Shown here in pieces: positions 44,548 through 54,202 of a stretch of 64,000 nt of DNA. The stretch spans positions 1,364,001-1,428,000 of the forward strand of contig NZ_CP143867.1 of assembly GCF_036416795.1 (NCBI RefSeq), given 5' to 3'. The stretch comes from Bacteroides sp. MSB163 (lineage in GTDB: Bacteria > Bacteroidota > Bacteroidia > Bacteroidales > Bacteroidaceae). A program made the translations under genes and the position numbers. Below the pieces are notes generated by a model. That model saw only the letters and a list, made by a program, of their open reading frames with translations. It did not search any database and was not told the DNA's origin. How positions within the stretch are numbered: the first letter of the stretch is position 1; each line of letters begins with the position of its first letter.

Positions 44548-46476
44548 ATGAAATACATGATGTTTACAATGTTGTTGGTGTGGTTATTTGCCATGCCGAC
44601 CCAGGCTCGTCAGCCTGATGAATATTGGAGTTCTCCTCGTGGCACTTACGAAGAACGTCGTGATTTATTTTTAGATTACTACTCAGAGAATGGAGGCGGA
44701 CACCCTCTTTACGGTGTCTTCCGCCAGGCAGCGCGTGCCGCTTCCGGACGTCCTCTGGAGATGGACAAGATGAGGGAGGTGATTTCCGTCATCAAATCGA
44801 ACCGTGATTGCAATGACTTTACACTCAATTGTCTGCTTCGCATGGTTTATCTGGACAAGAGGCAACCTTTCTTTCCGGCAGAAATAAAAGGAAGCATTGA
44901 AGAGTGTATTCTGGACTTTAAATATTGGTGGGACGACGGCCGCCGTGATACAACCTACCGTTGCTATCATACGGAAAACCATCAGGCGCTTTATCATACC
45001 GCGGAATTGCTGGCAGGTCAGCTTTATAAAAAAACAAAGTTTACCAATGGGATGAACGGCAAGCAACACATGGCACACGCTAAAGAAAGGCTGATGAAAT
45101 GGTTGGAATATCGTTTCCGTTTCGGATTCAGCGAATGGATGTCCACTTATTACGAGGTGGAAGTATTGCTGCTGGCCAATTTGTATGATTTTGCCGAGGA
45201 CAAGGATATTCGCTCCAAAGCCGGCATGGTGCTGGATTTACTCATGTTTGATGTAGCGCTGAATAATTATGAAGGTTTCCTCGGCTCGGCAAGTGGACGT
45301 AATTATGCCCATTCTATCATCATGGGAGCCCACAATACGGCTCCATTGACCAAGTTGGTATTCGGCGTGGGGACTTATGACCGGGATGAGGTGATGGCGC
45401 CCGTAGCTCTCTCCACTAGTTCGTACCGTTGCCCGGAAGTCATCCGAAAAATAGCAGTGGACTACAAGACTCCTTTATTAAACCGTCAACGGGTAAGTAT
45501 AAACGTAGAAGATGCTCCCGCCTATGGCATTTCGTATGATAAGGAGCTGGATTGTCACCTCTTCTGGGGCATGCAGGAGTTCATACATCCTATGGCTATT
45601 CGTATGTCTAAACAGATTTCAGAAAAATACGACGTATGGCCCTATCGGAACTATGACGAGTACATTAAAAAATATGATGCGCAGATAGCCGAACATGGTA
45701 AACTTGTGGATATGCATCTGGATCGATTTGCACTTTCAGAGGCCAATATAGAGACCTACCGTACTAAGGACTATATGTTGAGTTGTGCGCTGGACTACCG
45801 AAAAGGTGCTCCGGGCTATCAGCAACATATATGGCAAGCAACATTGGGCAATAAGGCTCTGGTATATACCAATCACCCCGGCGGAAAGAATCTGCGTTGG
45901 TCGCCCAACTATTGGGCCGGTAACGAAATTCTGCCCCGTGCTGTTCAAAGCAAGAATGTGGTAATCTGCATCTATAACATACCGGTCAATCAAAAGAATG
46001 ATTTTTCCCATGCTTATTTCCCAGTGAAAGCTTTTGATGAAGTACATATTTCCGGTTCCTGGATATTTGGATGCAAAAAGGATGGCTATGTAGCTTTATA
46101 TTCAAGAAATACAGCAGATTTAAGAGCCGACGACAGAGGCGAAGTCTGTGACCTACTGGCAAAGGGCCGGCAGAATATCTGGATTTGTGAGACAGGTTCA
46201 AAATCACAATGGGGAAGCTTCTCAAAGTTTATAGAAGCCATATCTGCCGCATCGGTTCATGATAACGGACTAGACATCAGTTATGAATCTCCGTCCGAAG
46301 GTACGATTTCATACGGTTGGGACAGTCCTTTCTATGTGAAAGGCAAGGAAATGCCATTGCGTTGGCAGTATAGATATGATAATCCTTATTGCAAAGCCCT
46401 GTTCAATTCTACCTGTATAGAGATAGAAAAGGATGGAGAAAAGATAATCCTGGATTACAATAAGACAAAAAGGTGA
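44548..46476 (+). CDS. Unrecognised exported protein of the second PUL
   Basis: The 642-residue protein starts at the ATG giving MKYMMFTMLLVWLFAMPTQA, a clear signal peptide; the upstream in-frame TTG lies inside the GH67 gene. Residues about 90-400 look helical, like an (alpha/alpha) toroid, with a notable HTENHQALYHTAELLAG segment and GFSEWMSTYYEVEVLLLANL. The C-terminal 200 residues look like beta-sandwich (YQQHIWQATLGNKALVYTNH, then VHISGSWIFGCKKDGYVALY). This two-part layout resembles toroid-plus-sandwich polysaccharide lyases and hydrolases. I cannot assign a family. A lyase would fit the neighbouring GH105, as inference. Confidence 0.75.
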   Translation: MKYMMFTMLLVWLFAMPTQARQPDEYWSSPRGTYEERRDLFLDYYSENGGGHPLYGVFRQAARAASGRPLEMDKMREVISVIKSNRDCNDFTLNCLLRMVYLDKRQPFFPAEIKGSIEECILDFKYWWDDGRRDTTYRCYHTENHQALYHTAELLAGQLYKKTKFTNGMNGKQHMAHAKERLMKWLEYRFRFGFSEWMSTYYEVEVLLLANLYDFAEDKDIRSKAGMVLDLLMFDVALNNYEGFLGSASGRNYAHSIIMGAHNTAPLTKLVFGVGTYDRDEVMAPVALSTSSYRCPEVIRKIAVDYKTPLLNRQRVSINVEDAPAYGISYDKELDCHLFWGMQEFIHPMAIRMSKQISEKYDVWPYRNYDEYIKKYDAQIAEHGKLVDMHLDRFALSEANIETYRTKDYMLSCALDYRKGAPGYQQHIWQATLGNKALVYTNHPGGKNLRWSPNYWAGNEILPRAVQSKNVVICIYNIPVNQKNDFSHAYFPVKAFDEVHISGSWIFGCKKDGYVALYSRNTADLRADDRGEVCDLLAKGRQNIWICETGSKSQWGSFSKFIEAISAASVHDNGLDISYESPSEGTISYGWDSPFYVKGKEMPLRWQYRYDNPYCKALFNSTCIEIEKDGEKIILDYNKTKR

Positions 46477-46545
46477 CATTCGGTCAGGATATATAGAATA
46501 TAAACTATAATTAAATAACAAATCGTTTAATTTAAATTGCATATT

Positions 46546-49500
46546 ATGAAGTTACGAAAAACACATTTATTATGGATACCTTTAGTGGTATGCCTATTTC
46601 TCGTAAATAGTGTAAATGTCATGGCGGCTATAGAGCAAGCCATCCATGTGAAAGGGCAGGTTGTAGACTCTGCCGGTGAACCTGTGATTGGAGCCAATAT
46701 CGTAGTAAAAGGTACTACTACCGGAGTGATTTCGGATATAGACGGCAATTTTGCTATTGACGCTCCGAAGAATGCGGTACTGCTTATTTCCTTTATCGGA
46801 TATAAGTCAGAAGAAGTGAAAGTGACAGGACCTTCGGTGAAAATAGTGTTGAAGGATGATGCCGAGATGCTGAACGAAGTGGTAGTTGTCGGTTACGGTT
46901 CTCAAAAGAAATCAGACATAACGGGAGCTATGGTGAACGTAAAGAGCGAAGCACTGCAACAGGCACCCGTAGGAAACATCGGAACGGCATTGCAAGGTCT
47001 TGCTGCCGGTGTGGACGTGCAGATGGCAGGCGGAAATACGCATCCGGGAGCTTCTCCGCAGATTCGTGTGCGTGGAGAGCGTTCGCTTAGTGGAAGAAAT
47101 GATGTCTTGATCATTGTAGACGGAATCCCTTTTTCCGGCGGACTGAACGAAATCAATAACGATGACGTAGAGAGCATCAGCGTACTGAAAGACGCTTCGG
47201 CAACAGCCATCTATGGTTCTCGCGGTGCCAACGGCGTACTTCTGATCACTACGAAACGTGGAAGCAAAGGGAAAATGAACGTCAGCTACAGCGGTTATTA
47301 CGGTATCACGACTGCCATCAAGGAATATGACGTGATGAACAGTTCCGAATATATCCAACTGAAGAAATGGGCTACCTATAATGCCAATCCGGATGCCTAC
47401 ACCGGCATTGACGACCCGAATCTGATGCGCGTGGGGGATGTCTTCCGCGATCAGGAGGAGATGGAAGGCTATCTGGCAGGAAACGATACGGACTGGCAGG
47501 ACTTGATATTCCGAAACGGCATGACGACGAATCATCAGGTGGCTATCAATGGCGGCAATGACCGTACTACGTACAGCGCTTCCGTAGGTTACTATAAAGG
47601 ACAGAATAACTATGAGGCACACAGCTTCGAGCGTATGACGGCAAAGCTTTCTCTCGACACGGAGATAACCAGCTTCCTGAAAGTGGGTCTTTCTACCTTG
47701 AATACTTACATCATCAATAAAGGTCAGGACACCAATCCGATGGAAATGGCTTTGCGTGCTTCTCCTTTCACCACTCCGTACAAAGAAGACGGTTCTCTGC
47801 GCACTTACTTGCCCGGTAGCGGACAGAATGTATGGAACCCCTTATTAGATACGCAGAAGAACAGTGTAGTGGACGACCGTAAGAGCCTGTCTACCTTCAC
47901 CACCGGTTATATCGACGTGAAGCTGCCTTTCGGCATCAAGTATCGTTTCAACGGCGGTATCAACCTGAAATATTACTCAATCGGCCAATTCCAATCCACC
48001 AATACGACCAAACGTATGGGCGCCCTCGACTGGTCGTTCGGCGAATATCAGCACAGTGTAGACTATACGTTGGAGAATATCCTGACTTGGGATTACTCTT
48101 TCAACAATGTTCACAACTTCAACGTGACCGGATTGTTTTCCGCAGAAGAGAAGGAGTTCACCAAGAACAGCGTGTCTGGCAATGACTACTACGATGACAA
48201 CATCCAGTATTACAATCCGGGACTTGCACAGGGCAACGTGACCGGTGGCGGTGGCTACGAGAAATGGGGCCTGCTCTCTTACATGGGACGTCTGAACTAT
48301 AACTATAAAGAGAAGTACCTGTTGACGGCAACCGTGAGATACGACGGCTCGTCCCGCTTGGCAAAAGGTAACAAATGGCATGCGTTCCCTTCGGTTGCTT
48401 TGGGATGGAACCTGATGCGTGAGAACTTCATGCAGAATGTCAATACGGACGTCCTTTCCGGCATGAAACTGAGAGCCAGCTGGGGTAATGTGGGCAGTAC
48501 GGCTATCAATGCTTATCAGACGATGTCGATACTGGATACCGGCAGCAAGTACTTGTTGGGTACAGGCGGCGTGATGGGTGTTCGTCCGGGTACTGTACCG
48601 GATAGCTCCCTGGGATGGGAAAACACCGAGACATGGAACGTAGGTGTAGACTTCGGCTTCCTGAACAACCGCATCACCGGTACTATCGAATGGTATCAGC
48701 AGAATACTACGGACTTGTTGCTGGGTGTACATCTGCCTTCTACTTCCGGTTACTCCAATTCTTACCTGACCAATCGCGGGGCTACCCGAAACCGTGGTAT
48801 GGAATTCAATGTGACTACAGTGAATATCGAAGGCAACGGACAGGACAAACTCTCTTGGTCAACCGACTTAAACATCTTCGGCAACCGTAACAAAATCATG
48901 GATCTTGGCGAAGGAGTAGAATTTGACAAAGATGCCGGATTCTTCTTGGGACAAGACAGATATGTGATTTACTCATACGAGCACGACGGCCTGTGGCAGG
49001 ATACTCCCGAAGACCGTGCATTGGCCGAGTCATTCGGCTACGCGACTTCCGGTGCCAATTCCGTAATCGGTACTGTCAAGATCAAAAACCACCATATCGA
49101 TTATGAGGAAGACGGCGTCACTCCGAAAGCCAAACAGATTATCAACGAAGATGACAAAGTATTCATCGGTCGCCGTGCCCCGAAGTTCGAGGGAGGTATC
49201 AACAACCGTTTTGCCTGGAAAGGCTTCGACCTTTCGTTCTTGTGGACATTCCGTTATGGTGGAACTATTACCTCGGATATGCATAACGGCTGGATGAATA
49301 CTTTGCAGGGTGGTTACAACAACCTGAACGTGGATTACTGGACGCCGGACAATACAACAGCCCGTTGGCCGAAACCCACTACCGCTACAATTTCTAACAA
49401 AGGATTACTGGCCCGTTATGACGGTTCTTACCTGAAACTGAGAAACATCACATTAGGATATAATATTCCCAAGACATTCCTTTCCAAATTAAACGTGCAA

Positions 49501-49656
49501 ACAGCCCGCGTATATGCTACAGGCTCAAATCTCTTCACTTGGTTTAGCAAAGAATACCGTAAAGATGGCGGCATAGATCCGGAGACTACAAGTACCATCA
49601 ACTTAAAGACTCCTCCTACCCGCACATTTGTGTTTGGCTTGAATTTGACTTTCTAA
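46546..49656 (+). CDS. SusC-type TonB-dependent transporter (second PUL)
   Basis: The 1036-residue protein starts at the ATG giving MKLRKTHLLWIPLVV; three upstream codons are in frame but unlikely. After the signal comes a carboxypeptidase-regulatory-like domain (GQVVDSAGEPVIGANIVVKG), then LNEVVVVGYGSQKKSDITGA and the plug (VLKDASATAIYGSRGANGVL), and a barrel ending in FVFGLNLTF. It imports the oligosaccharides made by the surface enzymes. It is transcribed with the GH genes, although 69 bp of AT-rich sequence precede it. Confidence 0.93.
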   Translation: MKLRKTHLLWIPLVVCLFLVNSVNVMAAIEQAIHVKGQVVDSAGEPVIGANIVVKGTTTGVISDIDGNFAIDAPKNAVLLISFIGYKSEEVKVTGPSVKIVLKDDAEMLNEVVVVGYGSQKKSDITGAMVNVKSEALQQAPVGNIGTALQGLAAGVDVQMAGGNTHPGASPQIRVRGERSLSGRNDVLIIVDGIPFSGGLNEINNDDVESISVLKDASATAIYGSRGANGVLLITTKRGSKGKMNVSYSGYYGITTAIKEYDVMNSSEYIQLKKWATYNANPDAYTGIDDPNLMRVGDVFRDQEEMEGYLAGNDTDWQDLIFRNGMTTNHQVAINGGNDRTTYSASVGYYKGQNNYEAHSFERMTAKLSLDTEITSFLKVGLSTLNTYIINKGQDTNPMEMALRASPFTTPYKEDGSLRTYLPGSGQNVWNPLLDTQKNSVVDDRKSLSTFTTGYIDVKLPFGIKYRFNGGINLKYYSIGQFQSTNTTKRMGALDWSFGEYQHSVDYTLENILTWDYSFNNVHNFNVTGLFSAEEKEFTKNSVSGNDYYDDNIQYYNPGLAQGNVTGGGGYEKWGLLSYMGRLNYNYKEKYLLTATVRYDGSSRLAKGNKWHAFPSVALGWNLMRENFMQNVNTDVLSGMKLRASWGNVGSTAINAYQTMSILDTGSKYLLGTGGVMGVRPGTVPDSSLGWENTETWNVGVDFGFLNNRITGTIEWYQQNTTDLLLGVHLPSTSGYSNSYLTNRGATRNRGMEFNVTTVNIEGNGQDKLSWSTDLNIFGNRNKIMDLGEGVEFDKDAGFFLGQDRYVIYSYEHDGLWQDTPEDRALAESFGYATSGANSVIGTVKIKNHHIDYEEDGVTPKAKQIINEDDKVFIGRRAPKFEGGINNRFAWKGFDLSFLWTFRYGGTITSDMHNGWMNTLQGGYNNLNVDYWTPDNTTARWPKPTTATISNKGLLARYDGSYLKLRNITLGYNIPKTFLSKLNVQTARVYATGSNLFTWFSKEYRKDGGIDPETTSTINLKTPPTRTFVFGLNLTF

Positions 49657-49679
49657 ATTAGTAATTGAATAATAGCAGA

Positions 49680-51494
49680 ATGAATATGAAAAAGATATTA
49701 TCAACACTTGCCTTGTCATCACTTGTTTTGTTGGCAACCGGTTGTTCCGATTTTCTGGAGGAAGAGAATCACTCGAATGTAATGCAGGATTTCATGGCAA
49801 CACCTTCCGGCTTTGGCATGGCCCTAAACTCTGTTTATGCCAATGTACGTTCCACTTATAGTGCCGAAGAAGGCATTCACGGACTGATGAATCCGGGCAC
49901 GGACGAATTGAAGAACAACATCGGAGGAAGCAACCGTTGCGCCGATCTTGCAAACTACGATTTAGAGAAATATAATGCAAACAATGAATACCCAAGGAAG
50001 TTGTGGAACGATGCCTATATCCACATCAACACCTTGAACTATATGATTGAAAATGCTGATAAAGTAGACATTACCACCACTGTGCTGACTGCTGCACAGC
50101 GTGACCAGTACTTAGGTGAAGCTTATTTTATGCGAGCTTATAATTACTTTCATTTGGTGGAACAATTCGGTGACGTTACACTGACTACCACCTATAATGC
50201 ATCCCCAAGTACTTCGGCCGAACGCCATGATATGGTGCGTGTTTATGAAGAGGTCATTATCCCTGATTTATTGAATGCCATCAGGCTCTGTTCACCCAGT
50301 CCGCAACTCAATAATCTGGAGTCAGGCCGCGCTTCTGCCGCAGCTGCCCGCCACCTGTTGTCACGCGTTTATCTGACATTAGCCTGGGTATTCGATAAAG
50401 ATCCTGCCAATCCATCTTATAAAGGAAATACGCAGACGAAGTACTATAACACCACCAAGGCTAAGGAATATTATCAGAAAGCGTTTGATATGGCAACCGG
50501 ATTAATCACGGATGCCCCTTCTTTGGGATTGAAGCTGATGGACAATTATGCAGATGTTTTTGATGAAGCCAATGATGCCCCTTCCGGCAAGAACAAGGAA
50601 GAACTGTTTGTAGCCCGTATGGACTGGGATGATGACAACACTTTTGGCGGACGCAGCACGCTGAATCATTACTTTGTGAATGGTTATGACCAGTATTTGG
50701 GTGAGCGTAACATCAATGACGGACGTTGTTACTCTTGGATTAATCCTACCGGCTATACCTATAATGCTTTCAACAACCGTGATAAAGATACACGTTATAA
50801 AGCAACTTTCCAGACAGTGTGGTATGCCACTAAAACGCAAAAAGGTGGTGTTGTCAATTATTTCATTGACGGCAAGGACGAAAGCTTCAACTGGGACTAT
50901 ACCGTTGTTGGCGATACTGCCATGTACTATCCGGGATATTATATGTCTGCTGAAGAAATCAGAGCTAAAACCCAGAATCGTAAAGGTAATCACTATCTGA
51001 TTTTTACCCCTGACGCTTACAATGGTCGTGCCATTTTCCCCACTATCATGAAGTTCCTGGACAGAACGCGTGCTATTCCCAATGACAATACAGATCGTTC
51101 TTACATCATTTATCGTTTAGCCGAAACTTATTTGCTGGCTGCTGAGGCCGCTTTCAAATTGGGTGATAATACGAATGCAGCTAAATATATAAATGTGATT
51201 AGAGAGCGTGCCCGTGATAAGCAAATCGGTGAAATTGGTGCATTGGACATCGCTCCAAGTGATGTTACGCTCGACTTCATCCTTGAAGAACGTACCCGTG
51301 AGTTGCTTGCAGAACATTGCCGATGGGCAGATTTAGTTCGTACCGGAACATTGATTGACCGTGTGCGCAAGTATGACGATGGTAAAGCTAATACGAATAT
51401 TACGGAAGACAGACATTGGTTACGTCCTGTTCCACAACAAATGATTGACCGTGTGACGACCGGCGAACGTTATCCACAGAATCAAGGATGGTGA
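49680..51494 (+). CDS. SusD-type surface glycan-binding lipoprotein (second PUL)
   Basis: The 604-residue lipoprotein starts at MNMKKILSTLALSS (a second ATG lies two codons later) with lipobox LLATGCSD (Cys about 21). SusD signatures are present: GEAYFMRAYNYFHLVEQFGD, YRLAETYLLAAEAAFKLGD and LDFILEERTRELLAEHCRWA. It closes the SusC pore and binds glycan. The operon ends here with a terminator about 100 bp on. Confidence 0.93.
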   Translation: MNMKKILSTLALSSLVLLATGCSDFLEEENHSNVMQDFMATPSGFGMALNSVYANVRSTYSAEEGIHGLMNPGTDELKNNIGGSNRCADLANYDLEKYNANNEYPRKLWNDAYIHINTLNYMIENADKVDITTTVLTAAQRDQYLGEAYFMRAYNYFHLVEQFGDVTLTTTYNASPSTSAERHDMVRVYEEVIIPDLLNAIRLCSPSPQLNNLESGRASAAAARHLLSRVYLTLAWVFDKDPANPSYKGNTQTKYYNTTKAKEYYQKAFDMATGLITDAPSLGLKLMDNYADVFDEANDAPSGKNKEELFVARMDWDDDNTFGGRSTLNHYFVNGYDQYLGERNINDGRCYSWINPTGYTYNAFNNRDKDTRYKATFQTVWYATKTQKGGVVNYFIDGKDESFNWDYTVVGDTAMYYPGYYMSAEEIRAKTQNRKGNHYLIFTPDAYNGRAIFPTIMKFLDRTRAIPNDNTDRSYIIYRLAETYLLAAEAAFKLGDNTNAAKYINVIRERARDKQIGEIGALDIAPSDVTLDFILEERTRELLAEHCRWADLVRTGTLIDRVRKYDDGKANTNITEDRHWLRPVPQQMIDRVTTGERYPQNQGW

Positions 51495-51586
51495 TAGGTT
51501 TTTGACACTTTGTATTTCCCATCCCCCGAGAATGCGTTATTTGCGCAACAGGGCACAGTAGGACAGAAATACGCGATTAAAAAAGT

Positions 51587-51620
51587 ATATCCGGCTGATG
51601 CACAGCCGGATATCTTTTTA
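51587..51620 (+). terminator. Intrinsic terminator of the second PUL
   Basis: The 10-bp stem ATATCCGGCT / AGCCGGATAT has a 7-base loop and T run, 93 bp past the SusD stop. Confidence 0.88.
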
Positions 51621-51637
51621 TACACATCGCTAAAAAA

Positions 51638-51900
51638 GTAGAAGCATCTCCTATTTCTACAAAATGAAGGTGCTTTTCGTTGGAAAAGGATGCCGTTCGT
51701 GTAGGATATAGACTTCCAAGGTGCAGGACATATAGACCCAGCGCGCTGGATATAAGTGTTGACAAGTTGGATATAAAGTACTGACAGATTGGATATATAG
51801 CTCTTGCAAACAGAATATCAACATCTGAAAAACAGCATAGGAAATAGCTGCATTTACAGGCATTATCCGGCACATGTAACTCCTATTTTCATGTTTTCAA
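51638..51900. repeat. 22-bp period tandem array C (GGATATA words)
   Basis: Units start at 51638, 51660, 51682, 51704, 51726, 51748, 51769, 51791, 51813, 51835, 51857 and 51879; one unit is 21 bp and the others are 22 bp. The central units (51704-51812) begin GGATATA or GGACATATA and are the most alike; the outer units keep the register but drift strongly and are less certain. The gene-free stretch 51495-52174 otherwise holds two terminators and a promoter. Confidence 0.7.
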
Positions 51901-51927
51901 AAAAGGCTCGTGTTAGCAAAAGAAGAG

Positions 51928-51964
51928 AAATGGCGTCTTTCTGCAAAAGGAAGACGCCATTTTA
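51928..51964. terminator. Hairpin terminator after array C
   Basis: The 12-bp stem AAATGGCGTCTT / AAGACGCCATTT has an 11-base loop and a short TTT end. No gene is seen between the previous terminator and this one, so the RNA it ends is unknown. Confidence 0.65.
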
Positions 51965-52112
51965 GTAACAAGTGGAAGGCCTGCACAGTCTATCTATCAA
52001 CCTATACCGGGATATTACGGAATGCCGAGGCATGCAGTGCCCAACAGATAAACCCGAAATACTTCGTACAATATGTAGTTAGAAACGCATAGCCTCTATA
52101 AGAACTTTATAT

Positions 52113-52120
52113 TATCTTTG
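52113..52120 (+). promoter_or_regulatory. -7 element of the ATPase/PD-(D/E)XK gene
   Basis: TATCTTTG matches TAnnTTTG, 55 bp before the start codon. The -33 box is unclear. Confidence 0.5.
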
Positions 52121-52174
52121 TATCGTTGTGCAACAAAGTAACGGATTAAAATAAGAATAGTAGGAGGACAGGAA

Positions 52175-53935
52175 ATGAATCCATTGGACTATATAGTACA
52201 GGACAGGAAAAGACTTCCCTACGGAATGATGAACTTTGCAGATATTCGCTGCGACAACTATTATTATGTAGATAAAACCCGCTTCATCCCCATGATAGAG
52301 CAGGCAGACCGTTTCTTCTTCTTCATCCGTCCACGACGCTTTGGCAAGAGTCTGACACTGAATATCCTGCAACACTATTATGACGTGAGTACCCGCGATA
52401 AGTTTGACGATCTTTTTGGTGACCTCTACATCGGGCAACACCCTACGCCTGACCGCAACAGCTACTTAGTGCTCTATCTTAACTTTTCCGGCATCAATGC
52501 CGAACTAAATGATTACCGCAAAGGATTGGATGAGCACTGCGGCACAACCATCGAGAGCTTTTGCAAGAAATATGCCGATCTCCTCCCCCCGGAGACATGG
52601 GAAGAACTGCATACCAAAAACGGAGCTGTAGCGCAACTGGAATTCCTCTACCAAGTATGTGAACGCGCCGGACAGAAAATGTACCTTTTCATCGACGAAT
52701 ACGACCATTTCACCAACGCCATCCTTTCCAATCCCGAAAGTTTACGCCGATACACTGACGAGACGCATGGCGAAGGTTATCTGCGTAATCTATTTAACAA
52801 AGTGAAGGCAGGAACCTATTTCAGCATCAAGCGCTGCTTCATCACCGGCGTAAACCCTGTGACGATGGACGACCTGACCAGCGGATTCAACATTGGTACC
52901 AACTACTCACTCTCATCGAAATTCAACCAGTTGATGGGTTTCACTGAAGAAGAAGTGCGCGAAATGCTGAACTATTACTCTACAAACAGTCCTTTCCGCC
53001 ACACCGTGGACGAATTGATAGAGATAATGAAACCTTGGTATGACAATTACTGTTTTGCGCAGGATTGTTATGGCGAAACCACGATGTACAACTCCAATAT
53101 GGTGCTTTATTTCGTAAAAAACTACATTGATAATGGTAAAGTGCCGCAAAACATGATAGAGAGCAACATCCGCATCGACTATGAGAAGTTGCGCATGCTC
53201 ATCCGCAAGGACAAGGAATTTGCTCACGATGCCTCCATCATCCAGACTTTAGTGAGCCAAGGCTATATCATCGGTGACCTGAAGGATGGTTTCCCTGCCG
53301 TCAGCATCACCAATCCCGATAATTTCGTAAGCCTGCTCTACTACTTCGGAATGCTCACCATCAGCGGAATGCACGAAGGAAAAACCAAACTGACCATTCC
53401 CAATATGGTGGTGCAGGAACAACTCTACACCTATCTGCTGAATACTTATAATGATGCCGACCTCAGCTTCAGCAGCTATGAAAAGAGCGAACTATCCAGT
53501 GCACTGGCCTATCGGGGTGATTGGCAGTCCTACTTCGGCTACATTGCCGACTGTCTGAAGCGTTATGCTTCACAGCGTGACAAGCAGAAGGGCGAGTTCT
53601 TTGTCCACGGCTTCACCCTTGCCATGACTGCTCAGAATCGCTTCTACCGCCCCATTTCCGAACAGGACACACAGGCAGGATACGTCGATATCTTCCTCTG
53701 TCCGATGCTGGAGATTTACTCCGACATGACGCACAGTTACATCGTGGAGTTGAAGTATGCCAAGTACAAAGACCCCGAAAACCGCGTGGAAGAACTGCGC
53801 CGGGAAGCCATTGCCCAAGCCAACCGCTACGCCGACACGGACACAGTGAAACGCGCCATCGGCAACACCCGGCTGCACAAGGTTGTAGTAGTATATAAAG
53901 GGATGGAAATGCGGGTGTGCGAGGAAGTGATCTGA
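52175..53935 (+). CDS. AAA-ATPase-like protein with PD-(D/E)XK nuclease-type domain
   Basis: The 586-residue protein has the layout of the widespread PF09820/PF08011-type family. The N-terminal ATPase carries LPYGMMNFADIRCDNYYYVD, the family P-loop FIRPRRFGKSLTLNIL and Walker B MYLFIDEYDHF. The C-terminal nuclease-like domain carries AGYVDIFLCP and YIVELKYAK. These genes are multicopy in Bacteroides and their biological role is unsettled; defence or mobile-element functions have been suspected. A strong AGGAGG site sits 7 bp before the ATG, rare in this genome. It interrupts the PUL and its likely HTCS regulator. Confidence 0.92.
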   Translation: MNPLDYIVQDRKRLPYGMMNFADIRCDNYYYVDKTRFIPMIEQADRFFFFIRPRRFGKSLTLNILQHYYDVSTRDKFDDLFGDLYIGQHPTPDRNSYLVLYLNFSGINAELNDYRKGLDEHCGTTIESFCKKYADLLPPETWEELHTKNGAVAQLEFLYQVCERAGQKMYLFIDEYDHFTNAILSNPESLRRYTDETHGEGYLRNLFNKVKAGTYFSIKRCFITGVNPVTMDDLTSGFNIGTNYSLSSKFNQLMGFTEEEVREMLNYYSTNSPFRHTVDELIEIMKPWYDNYCFAQDCYGETTMYNSNMVLYFVKNYIDNGKVPQNMIESNIRIDYEKLRMLIRKDKEFAHDASIIQTLVSQGYIIGDLKDGFPAVSITNPDNFVSLLYYFGMLTISGMHEGKTKLTIPNMVVQEQLYTYLLNTYNDADLSFSSYEKSELSSALAYRGDWQSYFGYIADCLKRYASQRDKQKGEFFVHGFTLAMTAQNRFYRPISEQDTQAGYVDIFLCPMLEIYSDMTHSYIVELKYAKYKDPENRVEELRREAIAQANRYADTDTVKRAIGNTRLHKVVVVYKGMEMRVCEEVI

Positions 53936-54024
53936 TTCACCTAAAAGAACTTCCTTGTCTTTCAGACGGCAGTTTCAGTGGAAAAGCCAATGAATGAGGC
54001 AACAATGAAAGATGAAAGAGCCTT

Positions 54025-54062
54025 GCAGATAATTAGTGCATACTGAATTATCTGCTTTTCTT
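54025..54062 (+). terminator. Intrinsic terminator after the ATPase gene
   Basis: The 10-bp stem GCAGATAATT / AATTATCTGC has an 11-base loop and a T-rich tail, 90 bp past the stop codon. Confidence 0.85.
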
Positions 54063-54166
54063 TTAATTGTCACAAAAAAAGATATATGGCTGTAAAACGC
54101 ACAAAAAAGTCAGAAAAGTATTACTCTTTTTTCTATGCTTCCCAGCCGTATCCTACCATAATTCTC

Positions 54167-54174
54167 TATCTTTG
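54167..54174 (+). promoter_or_regulatory. -7 element of the HTCS gene
   Basis: TATCTTTG followed by CAAT fits TAnnTTTG and lies 28 bp before the HTCS start codon. Confidence 0.5.
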
Positions 54175-54202
54175 CAATACCTAATTAGTCCGATATACAG
54201 AT

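Noticed and set aside
51910..52092. 60-codon frame before the ATPase gene
   Set aside because: It begins with a non-typical start, contains a terminator hairpin in its coding part and has no recognisable domain.
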